Assembly (NCBI RefSeq): GCF_001888165.1
Contig: NZ_CP015455.1
Coordinates: 248,001-312,000, forward strand
Source: Syntrophotalea acetylenica
GTDB lineage: Bacteria > Desulfobacterota > Desulfuromonadia > Desulfuromonadales > Syntrophotaleaceae
Length of the DNA stretch: 64,000 nucleotides
Direction: 5' to 3'
This document shows positions 1-7,801 of this stretch, one piece after another (positions within the stretch are counted from its first letter, which is position 1; every line of letters begins with the position of its first letter). The position numbers and the translations under genes were made by a program. A model generated the notes under the pieces. That model was not told the DNA's origin. It saw only the letters and a program-made list of their open reading frames with translations, and made no database searches.

Positions 1-99
1 GTGCTCGATTATCGCGATGTGCCCACCGGACAGGGGCAAGCCGATCCACTGTGCCGTGCCTGCGCTTTCGGGACCTATTATCAGCCTTTTGCCGGATAA
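1..99 (+). CDS. C-terminal end of an unidentified protein (cut by window edge)
   Basis: An open frame runs from base 1 to a TAA at 97-99 and encodes at least 32 residues. It ends 23 bases before the methyltransferase start, on the same strand, so it is probably the preceding gene of the same operon. The visible tail has a CxxC pair (CRAC) about 12 residues from the end, which could bind a metal or cluster. Nothing else identifies the family. Because no start is visible, this is the least certain coding call here. Confidence 0.5.
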   Translation: MLDYRDVPTGQGQADPLCRACAFGTYYQPFAG

Positions 100-122
100 A
101 GGGATGGATCAAGGAGTTTGGC

Positions 123-809
123 GTGACAAAGAAGAAGCAGGATTCACTGGCATTTTACCGTTATGACGACAACCATCCCTTCGCTTCCATGTATCCATTG
201 CTGGCCCGGCAGATCGTGGAGGATCTCGGCATAAGCCGCGGGCGATGCCTGGATATCGGCACCGGCGGCGCGCCTCTGCTTATCGAGCTGGGCAAGATCA
301 CCAACTGTGAACTCTCGGGGCTGGACATCAACCCCGAGGCCCTGGCGCTGGCGGCACAAAACGCCCGGTCTCATGGCTTGCCTGAAGGCCGCTGCACCTT
401 TCTTGAGGGCGATGTGCATGCCATGCCGCTGCCGGACGATTATGCCCGGCTGGTGGTAAGTCGCGGATCGATACCCTTCTGGGATGATTACGTGGTGGCT
501 TTCCGGGAAATATACCGGGTGCTGCAACCGGGAGGCCTGAGTTTTGTCGGGGGCGGATTCAGCCGGTTTCAGAGCCTCGAGGAGGCGAACCGAATGCGTC
601 CGGACTGGGCGCGCAAGGACAATCCCGACAAACGGGCCCGCTGGTTGCGCCGGGAATTTCTGGCGGAGGCGCTTGCGCCGCTGGCGCAAGCGGATTGGCG
701 GATCATCGAGGATGGCTATGGCACCTGGGTAGTGATGAGCAAACCGGCACTGACTTCCATCTCCGCGGGGGATTCGAAAGGAGTGCCGCATGCAATGCCT
801 GAATTGTGA
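123..809 (+). CDS. Class I SAM-dependent methyltransferase
   Basis: A 228-residue Rossmann-type methyltransferase. Motif I (LDIGTGGAP) lies at about residues 43-51, the acidic loop SGLDINPEAL about 20 residues later, then DVHAMPLPDD and a post-motif region typical of the UbiE/COQ5-like group (YRVLQPGGL). The GTG start at 123 is chosen because AAGGAG sits six bases upstream; a longer frame from 51 has no such site. The end overlaps the radical SAM gene by 20 bases, so the two are translationally linked. The substrate is unknown. The operon context (radical SAM protein, NTPase, TonB receptor) suggests modification of a small molecule or cofactor rather than of RNA or protein, which is inference. 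Confidence 0.85.
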   Translation: MTKKKQDSLAFYRYDDNHPFASMYPLLARQIVEDLGISRGRCLDIGTGGAPLLIELGKITNCELSGLDINPEALALAAQNARSHGLPEGRCTFLEGDVHAMPLPDDYARLVVSRGSIPFWDDYVVAFREIYRVLQPGGLSFVGGGFSRFQSLEEANRMRPDWARKDNPDKRARWLRREFLAEALAPLAQADWRIIEDGYGTWVVMSKPALTSISAGDSKGVPHAMPEL

Positions 810-2559
810 AAACCGCTGTATCGTTGCAGATGGCGGCCTCGGCGGGTGCGGCCAGTACCGCCGGATTGGCGAAACCATGGTCGAATGTTACCCCGATCGC
901 TATCTGCTCGCCTGCCCGATAGTCATCGAAACCATGCCGATGCTGCATTTTCACCCAGGCAGCAAGTTTCTGCAGATCAGCACGGTGGGCTGCAATCTGA
1001 ATTGTCCGGGCTGCATTTCGACCACCCTGGTTCGCGAGATGGACCCGGCCAGTTCGATTATGCAGCAAATGAGCGCGGACCAGGTGGTGGCCACGGCCGT
1101 TTCCCAGGAGTGCCGTGGCATCGCCTTTTTGATGAACGACCCTCTGGCCAGTCTCGATACCTTCACGAAAGTGGCACAAGCGGCACGTGCCGCCGGTCTG
1201 CTGGTCGGTTGTGCCACCAATGCCACCTTTACCGAGCGGTCCCTGTCCCGTTTGCTGCCATTTATCGATTTTATAAACATCGGCGTCAAGGGCCTTACCG
1301 CGCAGGCTTATCGAAGCTGCGGCGGACGGTCGCCCGACGCGGTGCTGCGCAACCTGCGCCTGTTGCACGAGGCTGGAGTGCATGTCGAGGTGGCCTGCAT
1401 GCACCGCCGGGACAACCAGGACGAGCTGCGAAATCTGGCTCACCGGGTGGCGAAGCTGTCGCCGGCCATACCTTTGCAGGTGATGCGTTACATCCCCCTG
1501 GAATCCGCCGATCCCGGCTGGGAACCGACCATCCTGGAGTCGGAGGCGCTGGTCTTCGATCTGCGCAAGATTCTGCGACATGTCTACCTGTTCAATTCCC
1601 CGGGCACCGATCAGCTCGACAGCCTGTGTCCGGAGTGCGGCGAGGTTCTGCTCAGACGCGACTTCTACGGTCCCATGGGGGCGCGGCTGCTGGCTGCGCA
1701 GCCTGGAAGCTGTCCCCACGGGTCGGCATTTCTGGATCTGCGGGGAGACGCCGTGGTCGGTGCCTTCCGGGAGGGGGATTTCCAGGGCGGTTATCCCTTT
1801 ACCCGGGCGCTTGAGATCGTGCAATCCATGCTGATCGCCTTGGGCGTGAGGGATGCGGTCGAGGTTGTGCGGGTCTGGGAAAAGATTCTCAATCTGCAAA
1901 GTCTGAAGGAGCTGCATCTTTCCATTCAGCAGCCTTCCGCGTATCTGGCCACACTGGAATATTTCGGCGCCCTGACCGGGCGCCAGGCACGGGCCGCGGC
2001 ACTGATCGCCTATCTCGGTGAACGCTTGGAGGCGGTGGCCCGAGGGCTGGCGGCGGTAACCCATCGTCCCCGGGTCTATTACGCCATGGGCAAACCGCTG
2101 TTCGCCATCAAGGGCCCGCGTTTCGAAAACCAGTTGGTCCAACTGGCCGGCGGGGACAGCGTCAACCGGCGCCTGGATCTGTCGGGACGGCCGGGGATGA
2201 GCATCGACCGCGAAGTTTTGAACGCATTGAATCCGGAGGTGATGGTCATATCCGCGTTTCTCTCCTGTCCGGTGCAGGATTTCCATGCTGAATGCCTGCG
2301 GTTGGGCGTGGATGTGGAGGCGGTGCGCAATCTGCGTATCTACACCCCGCCGGTGCCGTCCAGTGATTTTGGCGGTCCGCGCTGGATTCTCGGTCTGCTG
2401 TTCCTCGCCAACATCCTGCATCCCGAGCGGTTTCATTTCGATATCGCCCGGGAGTCAAAGGATTTTTATGGCGAGTTTTACGACATGCCCTTTGTTCCCG
2501 ATCATCTCAACCGATCCTTTGGAAAACCGAGCAATACCTGGTGCTGGACACGAACCTGA
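790..2559 (+). CDS. Radical SAM protein fused to a periplasmic-binding-type domain
   Basis: A 589-residue protein. The N-terminus has a cysteine motif (CLNCENRC, then GGCGQYR at residues 3-24) like the start of AmrS-type radical SAM proteins, followed by the canonical CX3CX2C cluster motif GCNLNCPGC at C68, C72 and C75. A CPECG pair follows near residue 280. From about residue 380 to 545 it resembles the vitamin B12/iron-siderophore binding-protein fold: LTGRQARAAAL, LVQLAGGDSVN, LNALNPEVMVIS and a late GGPRWILGLLFLANILHPERF-like stretch. No signal peptide is visible, so this binding-type domain would be cytoplasmic, which is unusual. AAAGGAG precedes the ATG. It overlaps the methyltransferase upstream and abuts the NTPase gene. 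A role in processing or sensing an imported metal complex is inferred. Confidence 0.82.
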   Translation: MQCLNCENRCIVADGGLGGCGQYRRIGETMVECYPDRYLLACPIVIETMPMLHFHPGSKFLQISTVGCNLNCPGCISTTLVREMDPASSIMQQMSADQVVATAVSQECRGIAFLMNDPLASLDTFTKVAQAARAAGLLVGCATNATFTERSLSRLLPFIDFINIGVKGLTAQAYRSCGGRSPDAVLRNLRLLHEAGVHVEVACMHRRDNQDELRNLAHRVAKLSPAIPLQVMRYIPLESADPGWEPTILESEALVFDLRKILRHVYLFNSPGTDQLDSLCPECGEVLLRRDFYGPMGARLLAAQPGSCPHGSAFLDLRGDAVVGAFREGDFQGGYPFTRALEIVQSMLIALGVRDAVEVVRVWEKILNLQSLKELHLSIQQPSAYLATLEYFGALTGRQARAAALIAYLGERLEAVARGLAAVTHRPRVYYAMGKPLFAIKGPRFENQLVQLAGGDSVNRRLDLSGRPGMSIDREVLNALNPEVMVISAFLSCPVQDFHAECLRLGVDVEAVRNLRIYTPPVPSSDFGGPRWILGLLFLANILHPERFHFDIARESKDFYGEFYDMPFVPDHLNRSFGKPSNTWCWTRT

Positions 2560-3155
2560 TGGACAACCGGCAGGTGGAACCGATGAGAGCAAACCATGGG
2601 CCGCTGATCATTGTCAGCGGCCCGGCCCATTGCGGCAAGACCACCCTGGTGACCCTTCTGGTATCACATCTGCGCGATCAGGGGCGGCAACTGGCCGGCA
2701 TTCTGGCCGAAGGGCACTGGCGCGACCAGCGGCGCAGCGGTTTTACCCTTGTCGATCTGGCCGACGGGCGGCGCACGCTCCTGGCGGAGCGTATCGCCGA
2801 TTGCGGTCCGCATGCTTTCCCCTATGCGTTTCATGCCGAAGGGCTTGCCGCCGGTTATCTTGCCCTGGGCCCGCGGCGATGCGCCGGGGCGGATCTGGTG
2901 GTGGTCGATGAAGTCGGCTCCCTTGAACTGCGCGGTGCAGGATGGGCCCGGAATCTTGGTCCGTTGCTGCGGCAATGCCGCTCTTTACAGCTGTGGGTCG
3001 TTCAAGCGGCCCGAGTGGAGGCGGTCTGCAGGAAATGGCAGTTGTCGCCGGTGCGGGTTATCGACGCATCACAGCCCCAAGCTCTGGATAACTTGTTGAT
3101 AACTGTCGAGGAATGGCTGCCGGGTGCTGATCCCCCGTCGCACTTTCGTTTTTGA
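2559..3155 (+). CDS. P-loop nucleoside triphosphatase (NTPase_1/THEP1-like)
   Basis: A 198-residue ATP/GTPase. Walker A (GPAHCGKTT) lies about 25 residues in. The Walker B-like stretch VVVDEVGSLELRG fits the DEiG-x-x-E pattern of the NTPase_1 family, whose best-known member is THEP1. The ATG at 2559 overlaps the previous stop (TGATG), suggesting coupling. A second ATG at 2583 has a better Shine-Dalgarno (AGGTGG) and may be the true start; a GTG at 2541 is less likely. The family supplies NTP hydrolysis to poorly understood cofactor pathways. Next to a radical SAM/binding-domain protein and a TonB receptor, it may drive transfer of the imported ligand (inference). Confidence 0.8.
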   Translation: MDNRQVEPMRANHGPLIIVSGPAHCGKTTLVTLLVSHLRDQGRQLAGILAEGHWRDQRRSGFTLVDLADGRRTLLAERIADCGPHAFPYAFHAEGLAAGYLALGPRRCAGADLVVVDEVGSLELRGAGWARNLGPLLRQCRSLQLWVVQAARVEAVCRKWQLSPVRVIDASQPQALDNLLITVEEWLPGADPPSHFRF

Positions 3156-3173
3156 AAAATATCTAAAAGAGGG

Positions 3174-3246
3174 ACAAGCGCCCGGGTTCAATTCGCTCCG
3201 CGCTTGTGCCGTGGCTGGACGATGGTGCAAGGGTTCTTGCTCCATC
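3174..3246 (+). promoter_or_regulatory. Two-hairpin leader before the TonB receptor gene
   Basis: The 172-base gap between the NTPase and receptor genes can form two stem-loops. The first pairs 3174-3181 (ACAAGCGC) with 3200-3207 (GCGCTTGT), eight perfect pairs. The second pairs 3221-3231 with 3236-3246, ten of eleven positions, around a GGTT loop. No T-run follows either one, so they are not ordinary intrinsic terminators. They could be a metabolite-responsive leader or an mRNA processing or stability element separating the outer-membrane gene from the cytoplasmic genes. No known riboswitch consensus was recognised. Confidence 0.45.
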
Positions 3247-3327
3247 GCTGTTATTGATGCGCCGGTCCCGCTGTTTCAAAAGCCGGGAGACGGCATTGAA
3301 GGATGTTTTCGCAGGGAGGGAACGAGA

Positions 3328-5577
3328 ATGTGTCTGGGACGTATATTGTTGTTAACATTCTGGCTGGTCGCCGGTATTTCCGGCGGGGCGCTGGCAGGCT
3401 CCGCGGCGACGGAAACCGCGCGGGAAGAGAGTGGGTCCGCTCTGAGCCTGGAGGCCGTCGAGGTTCACGGCAAGGGCGGCCATGTGCTGTTCGATGCCAA
3501 GTCGGATAAGCCGTGCACCGCAACGAGCCTGACGGGGGAGGGAATCGACAGTATTGGCGGCACCAGTCAGGGCAGCCCGTTGCAGGCGGTGCGCACCCTG
3601 CCGTCGGTGCAGACCAGTAGCGAGGAACCCTACGGTTTCGGCAATTTTTTTACCAGCGGCCTGAAAATTCGCGGACAGCGCATCAAGGCCCCTGGTTCCA
3701 ACCTGCTCATCGAGGGCTTGCAGGTCACCGGCACGCCCGGTGGCGCCCAGTATCTGTTCGACATGGAAAATGTCGAAGGCATGACTCTTTACAAGGGCGG
3801 CATTCCAGTTCCCAACGGGCTGGCGTTTGCAGCCAACGCCGGTCTCATCGACTATCGCCTGCAGCGTCCCGCTGATGAGGCCGGGATATTTTTTTCCCAG
3901 TCCCTCGGCAGCTTCGACTACCAGCGCTCCTTTATAAGAGTCGACTCGGGGCGGCTGCCCGGCGGTACGCGGGCTTTTGCTTCCTATAGTTATACCGATG
4001 CCGATAAATGGCGCGGCCAGGGCGGCAGCCCCGACTGGCGGCACAACCTCGACTTCGGGATCGCGCACGATTTCGGCGATCGCGTCAAGCTGGAACTGTT
4101 CGGTAATTTCTTCAGCTTCAAGGCTCACGATTTCCGGTCCCTGACCTACGCACAGACCCAGGATTTGGACAGCTATCACAAATCCTCCTACAACCGGCAC
4201 CTGACCGGCAACCCTGGCGAAGATATCTATTACTACGACTACAACCGGCGCCGTTTTGACGGCTACACCCTGATGGCCGATGTGGATATCCGCCTGACGG
4301 ATCACAGCCGGTTTTCCGTGCGTCCCTATTTCAGCAAGGATCAGGGCTACTGGATGCTCGGCGTGGTCGAGCAGAAGGTCAACCCCCTGGTGCGCAAGTG
4401 GGAGATCGGCCATCACCGTCTCGGCGTGGTCGCTCAATATGAGGTCGAATTGCCGCTGCTCAACCTGACCGCCGGCTACTGGTATCACGAGCAGGAGCGG
4501 CCCGGTCCGCCGACGGAATGGAAGAAATACACCCTGACGGGCGACGGACTGGATTTCAGCGGCTGGTCGGTCTTCTCCGAAAACGGCAAGCACATTACCC
4601 ACAGCCCTTTTGTGCAGCTGAATCGCGGTTTTGGCAAATGGCATCTGAGCGGCGGGGTTCGTTATCATTACCAGGAATTTTCGGATATTGAATCCTACTA
4701 TTTCCCCGGCGGCGTCAAAACCTACGATCCCTGGAGCAGCGTCGGGCGCAAATACACCGACAAGTTTCTGCCGTTTGCCGGCTGCTCCTTCGAACTGACC
4801 GATCACGCCAATCTTTATTTCACTTACGGGCGCAATGTCGGACGCACGGCGTTCCCTCTGTACCCATCCTACGCTACGCGGCGCGGCAAGTTCGTGGCTG
4901 CCGGCGTCAGCCTTGCCGATTTGTGGGACGATGTCGGGATGGAAGTCTCCGATCATTACGATCTGGGCGCACGGTTCGATTTTGGCCGCTGGTATTTAAA
5001 TCCGGTGTTGTTCTATTCCCGGCATTTTGACAAGTCGGTCGATTATTACGATCCCACTTCCGGTTTGCTGGTCATGCAGAACGTCGCCTCCGCCCGCTCC
5101 TATGGGGCTGAAATCGAAGCCGGTGTGCATGTCCTGCCCAACCTGCTGCTGGCCGCCAACGGCTTCTACAACAAGTTCGAATTCGACAAGAACATTCGCA
5201 CCAGCCTGGCCGGCGAACTGCGCGTGCGGGGTAATCAGATTGCCGACACCCCGCTGTTCGGAGCCAGTTTCATTGCCGATTACCGTCTCGGCGGCTTTTC
5301 CGTGACCCCCGTGGTACGCTATACGGGCCGACGTTACGGTGACATCCTCAACCAGGAGCCGCTCGACTCTTACTGGCTGGCCGACCTGAACATGGCCTAT
5401 CGCATGGATAATTTTTCCTGTATCAAGGAGCCCAAACTGTCGCTGAAAATTCTCAACCTGTTCGATAAAAAGTATATTGGCGCCATGGATGCTGCCGATG
5501 ACGCCCATCCGGGCAGCATGGCCTATTATCCCGGCGCACCCTTCACCATGGTATTTACGGTGTCCTGGAGGCTGTAA
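3328..5577 (+). CDS. TonB-dependent outer-membrane receptor
   Basis: A 749-residue outer-membrane protein. The ATG at 3328 follows GGGAGG and begins a clear signal peptide (hydrophobic core LLLTFWLVAG, then an Ala/Gly-rich cleavage zone). A plug domain follows (SPLQAVRTLPSVQ, IRGQRI, NLLIEGLQ, Y-x-GGIPVPNG), then a long barrel rich in alternating aromatic strands and the late receptor motif ILNLFDKKYIG. Such receptors use TonB energy to import scarce ligands such as siderophores, cobalamin or metal chelates. The ligand cannot be read from the sequence. The three upstream cytoplasmic genes probably act on it. An in-frame upstream start at 3124 would add an N-terminus inconsistent with export. 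Confidence 0.92.
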   Translation: MCLGRILLLTFWLVAGISGGALAGSAATETAREESGSALSLEAVEVHGKGGHVLFDAKSDKPCTATSLTGEGIDSIGGTSQGSPLQAVRTLPSVQTSSEEPYGFGNFFTSGLKIRGQRIKAPGSNLLIEGLQVTGTPGGAQYLFDMENVEGMTLYKGGIPVPNGLAFAANAGLIDYRLQRPADEAGIFFSQSLGSFDYQRSFIRVDSGRLPGGTRAFASYSYTDADKWRGQGGSPDWRHNLDFGIAHDFGDRVKLELFGNFFSFKAHDFRSLTYAQTQDLDSYHKSSYNRHLTGNPGEDIYYYDYNRRRFDGYTLMADVDIRLTDHSRFSVRPYFSKDQGYWMLGVVEQKVNPLVRKWEIGHHRLGVVAQYEVELPLLNLTAGYWYHEQERPGPPTEWKKYTLTGDGLDFSGWSVFSENGKHITHSPFVQLNRGFGKWHLSGGVRYHYQEFSDIESYYFPGGVKTYDPWSSVGRKYTDKFLPFAGCSFELTDHANLYFTYGRNVGRTAFPLYPSYATRRGKFVAAGVSLADLWDDVGMEVSDHYDLGARFDFGRWYLNPVLFYSRHFDKSVDYYDPTSGLLVMQNVASARSYGAEIEAGVHVLPNLLLAANGFYNKFEFDKNIRTSLAGELRVRGNQIADTPLFGASFIADYRLGGFSVTPVVRYTGRRYGDILNQEPLDSYWLADLNMAYRMDNFSCIKEPKLSLKILNLFDKKYIGAMDAADDAHPGSMAYYPGAPFTMVFTVSWRL

Positions 5578-5606
5578 GGGGGACGCCATCAGTACTTTCC
5601 CGAAAC

Positions 5607-5630
5607 GAGCCCCATAAAGACCTGGGGCTC
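5607..5630. terminator. Convergent hairpin between TonB receptor and membrane protein
   Basis: GAGCCCC (5607-5613) pairs perfectly with GGGGCTC (5624-5630). It lies 30 bases after the receptor stop and overlaps the stop codon of the opposing small membrane protein. Flanking T-runs are short (ACTTTTCC on the plus side), so it may be a weak bidirectional terminator. Confidence 0.5.
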
Positions 5631-5976
5631 ACTTTTCCATCGCGATTTTCTGGCGACGGCCGACGAGGAAGTAGGCGAGGGGCAAAAGGATCGCGAGGCC
5701 GGTTGTCAGGGCATAGACTGTCGTTTTGCCCTGGGTTTCCGCAGGGATGACGTAAGTGCTGCCGATGCCAAGGATGGCCAGCAGCAGGGCTGTCAGGCTC
5801 ACCATTATCCAGGCGATTTTATTGCCGGCCTCGAAAGTGCCGGTGGTGCTGTCCAGCAGCGCCAGCAGGGCAAGGATCACTCCCAGTCCGGCAGGGCCGG
5901 CGTTGAGCAAAGCAAGAATTGTCCACAAAACGAGGATGGCGACAAAAAGCAATATTTTTTTTACGGATTTATTCAT
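5629..5976 (-). CDS. Small multi-pass membrane protein, function unknown
   Basis: A 115-residue very hydrophobic protein with about four membrane segments: an N-terminal one (KKILLFVAILVLWTI), one in the Ala/Leu-rich stretch after it, one near IAWIMVSLTALLLAILG, and a last one ending in FLVGRRQK. The closing segment with a positive tail faintly resembles the PLDc_N two-helix membrane module, but the match is too weak to name. The start is the ATG preceded by GAGAGGA; a longer frame to 6069 has no support. It lies downstream of the tol-pal operon on the same strand but after that operon's terminator, so it is probably transcribed separately. Confidence 0.7.
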   Translation of the reverse strand: MNKSVKKILLFVAILVLWTILALLNAGPAGLGVILALLALLDSTTGTFEAGNKIAWIMVSLTALLLAILGIGSTYVIPAETQGKTTVYALTTGLAILLPLAYFLVGRRQKIAMEK

Positions 5977-6144
5977 TGGTGTCCTCTCTTGCGAAAAAAT
6001 CCTGATTCGTTGTTCGAACCCCGGGATGTATCCATGCGGCATGTCCGCATTCTGGGTGCCGGTTCTCAACAGCTCGCTTGTCTGTTGATGCGCCGGGTGA
6101 GGTCCGCAGTGCCGCTGTTGTCGTATTTTGGGGATTGTGGACGG

Positions 6145-6179
6145 CCAAAAAGGAAAGGGCGGCCGATTGGCCGCCCTTT
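6145..6179 (-). terminator. Intrinsic terminator of the tol-pal operon
   Basis: An eleven-base perfect stem, AAAGGGCGGCC (6154-6164) with its complement at 6169-6179, around a GATT loop. Read on the minus strand it is followed by CCTTTTTTGG. It lies 11 bases after the cpoB stop and is a convincing end of the tolQRAB-pal-cpoB transcript. Confidence 0.85.
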
Positions 6180-6189
6180 GTGATTATGA

Positions 6190-6987
6190 TTACTTGCCCC
6201 AGGCTTTAAGTCGTTCTTTGGCGACCGCGGCCTCGTCGGACAAGGGGAAACCCTTGGTCAGTTTTTCCAGAATGGTACGGGCGCTCTGGCGATCTCCAAG
6301 CTGGTCGAAGGTCAACCCCTGTTTCAGGTAGGCGGAGGCCGCCTTGGGGTGATCTCCGTACTTGCGAATCACCTCCTCGAATTGCAGGATGGCTTTTTCA
6401 TATTCTTTTTCTCCGAGGTACGACTCCCCTATCCAGTAGGCGGCGTTAGGTGCCAGGGAGTGCCCCGGGCTTTTCTGCAGGAACTCTTCCAGCTGCTTGC
6501 GGCCCGCGGCGTATTGTTTCTGCTTGCGAATCGTATCGACGCCCTGCAGGTACAGAGATTCGGGCTGGTTGGCCGCTGGCGGACTCATGGTAACGGCGGA
6601 AGGTTGCCCGGCCGGAACGCTTCCCCGGTTTTCAAGGGCGCTGATGCGCAGGCCCAGATCGTCACGAACCAGGGCCAGTTCGTCCTTGAGTTCGTTGCGT
6701 TGCTGCTCGATGTCGCCGAAACGGCCATTCATACTCTGCAGCTCGAGGCGCAGGTTGTCCAGGTCGGCACGGGTTGTGGCCTGTTGCTGGGTCAAATCGT
6801 CGAGTCGCTGTCTGGTTTGTCCCACGCGGTCGGTCTGCTGGGCGGCAAGTTCGCGCTCGGTGGTGGCCAGGCGGCGCTTCATTTCTTCCAGGTCGCGGCT
6901 CATGGCCAGTTCGGTCTGGGAGGGAATACATCCGGCCAGAAGCGCAAGAAGGGCTGCATACAAAACGGCTGACGTGATGCTTTTCAT
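6190..6987 (-). CDS. cpoB: Cell division coordinator CpoB/YbgF-like TPR protein
   Basis: A 265-residue envelope protein, last gene of the tol-pal cluster, where CpoB/YbgF normally sits. The N-terminus is a signal sequence with a possible lipobox (LLAGC), so it may be a lipoprotein rather than soluble. A coiled coil rich in Glu, Gln and Arg follows at about residues 25-115, then a linker and three TPR repeats (for example AAYWIGESYLGEKEYEKAI and the next two repeats ending LKAWGK). In E. coli the protein links Tol-Pal function to septal peptidoglycan synthesis. The ATG giving MKSIT is chosen over an upstream start that would bury the signal peptide. Confidence 0.9.
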   Translation of the reverse strand: MKSITSAVLYAALLALLAGCIPSQTELAMSRDLEEMKRRLATTERELAAQQTDRVGQTRQRLDDLTQQQATTRADLDNLRLELQSMNGRFGDIEQQRNELKDELALVRDDLGLRISALENRGSVPAGQPSAVTMSPPAANQPESLYLQGVDTIRKQKQYAAGRKQLEEFLQKSPGHSLAPNAAYWIGESYLGEKEYEKAILQFEEVIRKYGDHPKAASAYLKQGLTFDQLGDRQSARTILEKLTKGFPLSDEAAVAKERLKAWGK

Positions 6988-7061
6988 GACGAAAGAGCCT
7001 CGTTTTGGCGGACGGCGGACCGGCAATCCCGGTCCGCCGTGATTGTTGGATCCCTGGCGTA

Positions 7062-7631
7062 TTACTGTGCGATCTTGAATTCGGCGCGCCGGTTTTTGGC
7101 GTAGGCGGCTTCGTTCTGGGCCGGATCGAGCGGCATTTCCTCACCGTAGGAGATGACGCTCAGGCGGTCTGTGGCGACGCCCAGGGTTTCCAGGTACTTC
7201 TGGGCGGTGCGGGCGCGACGCTCGCCAAGGGCCAGGTTGTACTCATCCGAGCCGCGCTCGTCGCAGTAGCCTTCGATGCGTACTTTTTCCGCAGGGTTGG
7301 CTTTGAGATATTCCGCGTTGTTGACCAGAATGGCCTGGGCTTCGGCGCTCAGGTCGTAACGGTCAAAGTTGAAGTAGATGCGTTCCAGGGATGGAACGGC
7401 TTGAGGCATCGACATGGCGCTTCCTTCGCCAATCGTGCTTTCGCCAATACCCGTCTCGCCAGCGCCCATCTCTTCAACACCCTGTGCCGTCTGCTGTGTT
7501 CCTGCCTGGTCTGCTCCTGCGCCCGCGGCCGTGGTGGCGGCCGGTTTCTTGGCGCAGCCTGTCGCCAGCATGGCAGCAAAGACCATCATCAACAACACCT
7601 GCATGGAAATCCGAATACCTCCGCGTTTCAT
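7062..7631 (-). CDS. pal: Peptidoglycan-associated lipoprotein Pal
   Basis: A 189-residue outer-membrane lipoprotein. The signal peptide ends in the lipobox LATGC. A low-complexity Ala/Gly/Thr linker follows, then the OmpA C-terminal peptidoglycan-binding domain, with IYFNFDRYDLSAEAQAIL, the binding motif GYCDERGSDEYNLALGERRA and the closing NRRAEFKI. The start follows AAGGAG. Pal anchors the outer membrane to peptidoglycan and cycles with TolB during constriction. It has its own leader (a putative -10 and a hairpin) between it and tolB, so it may be expressed partly independently of tolQRAB. Confidence 0.97.
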   Translation of the reverse strand: MKRGGIRISMQVLLMMVFAAMLATGCAKKPAATTAAGAGADQAGTQQTAQGVEEMGAGETGIGESTIGEGSAMSMPQAVPSLERIYFNFDRYDLSAEAQAILVNNAEYLKANPAEKVRIEGYCDERGSDEYNLALGERRARTAQKYLETLGVATDRLSVISYGEEMPLDPAQNEAAYAKNRRAEFKIAQ

Positions 7632-7671
7632 GGTTTTGCTCCTTTTACATGGTTGACTAAAAAAGGGGTTG

Positions 7672-7703
7672 AAGAAAAAACACACTTCGGGAACATCCCG
7701 AAG
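7672..7703 (-). terminator. Terminator-like hairpin in the tolB-pal spacer
   Basis: CTTCGGG (7685-7691) pairs with CCCGAAG (7697-7703). On the minus strand it is followed by TGTGTTTTTTC. It lies between tolB and pal but downstream of the putative pal promoter at 7755-7760, so it would also stop transcripts from that promoter unless read-through occurs. It may set the ratio of Pal to the inner-membrane Tol proteins. Confidence 0.65.
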
Positions 7704-7754
7704 GTTTGAAAACCGGAATGATGAAAATCATGTCACGATCAGGAAACGTTGCCC

Positions 7755-7760
7755 ATTATA
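7755..7760 (-). promoter_or_regulatory. Putative -10 element upstream of pal
   Basis: On the minus strand the bases read TATAAT, an exact sigma-70 -10 hexamer, 124 bases before the pal ATG in the tolB-pal spacer. No good -35 lies 16-18 bases upstream (TTGCAG is present but only 11 bases away), so this is a candidate only. Confidence 0.4.
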
Positions 7761-7801
7761 CATGAAGTAACCTGCAAAAAAATAGGGGGAATAAAAACAC
7801 C

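Noticed and set aside
703-2436. 577-residue open frame antisense to the radical SAM gene
   Set aside because: High-GC shadow frame with no family motifs and no ribosome-binding site; the plus-strand gene is clearly real.
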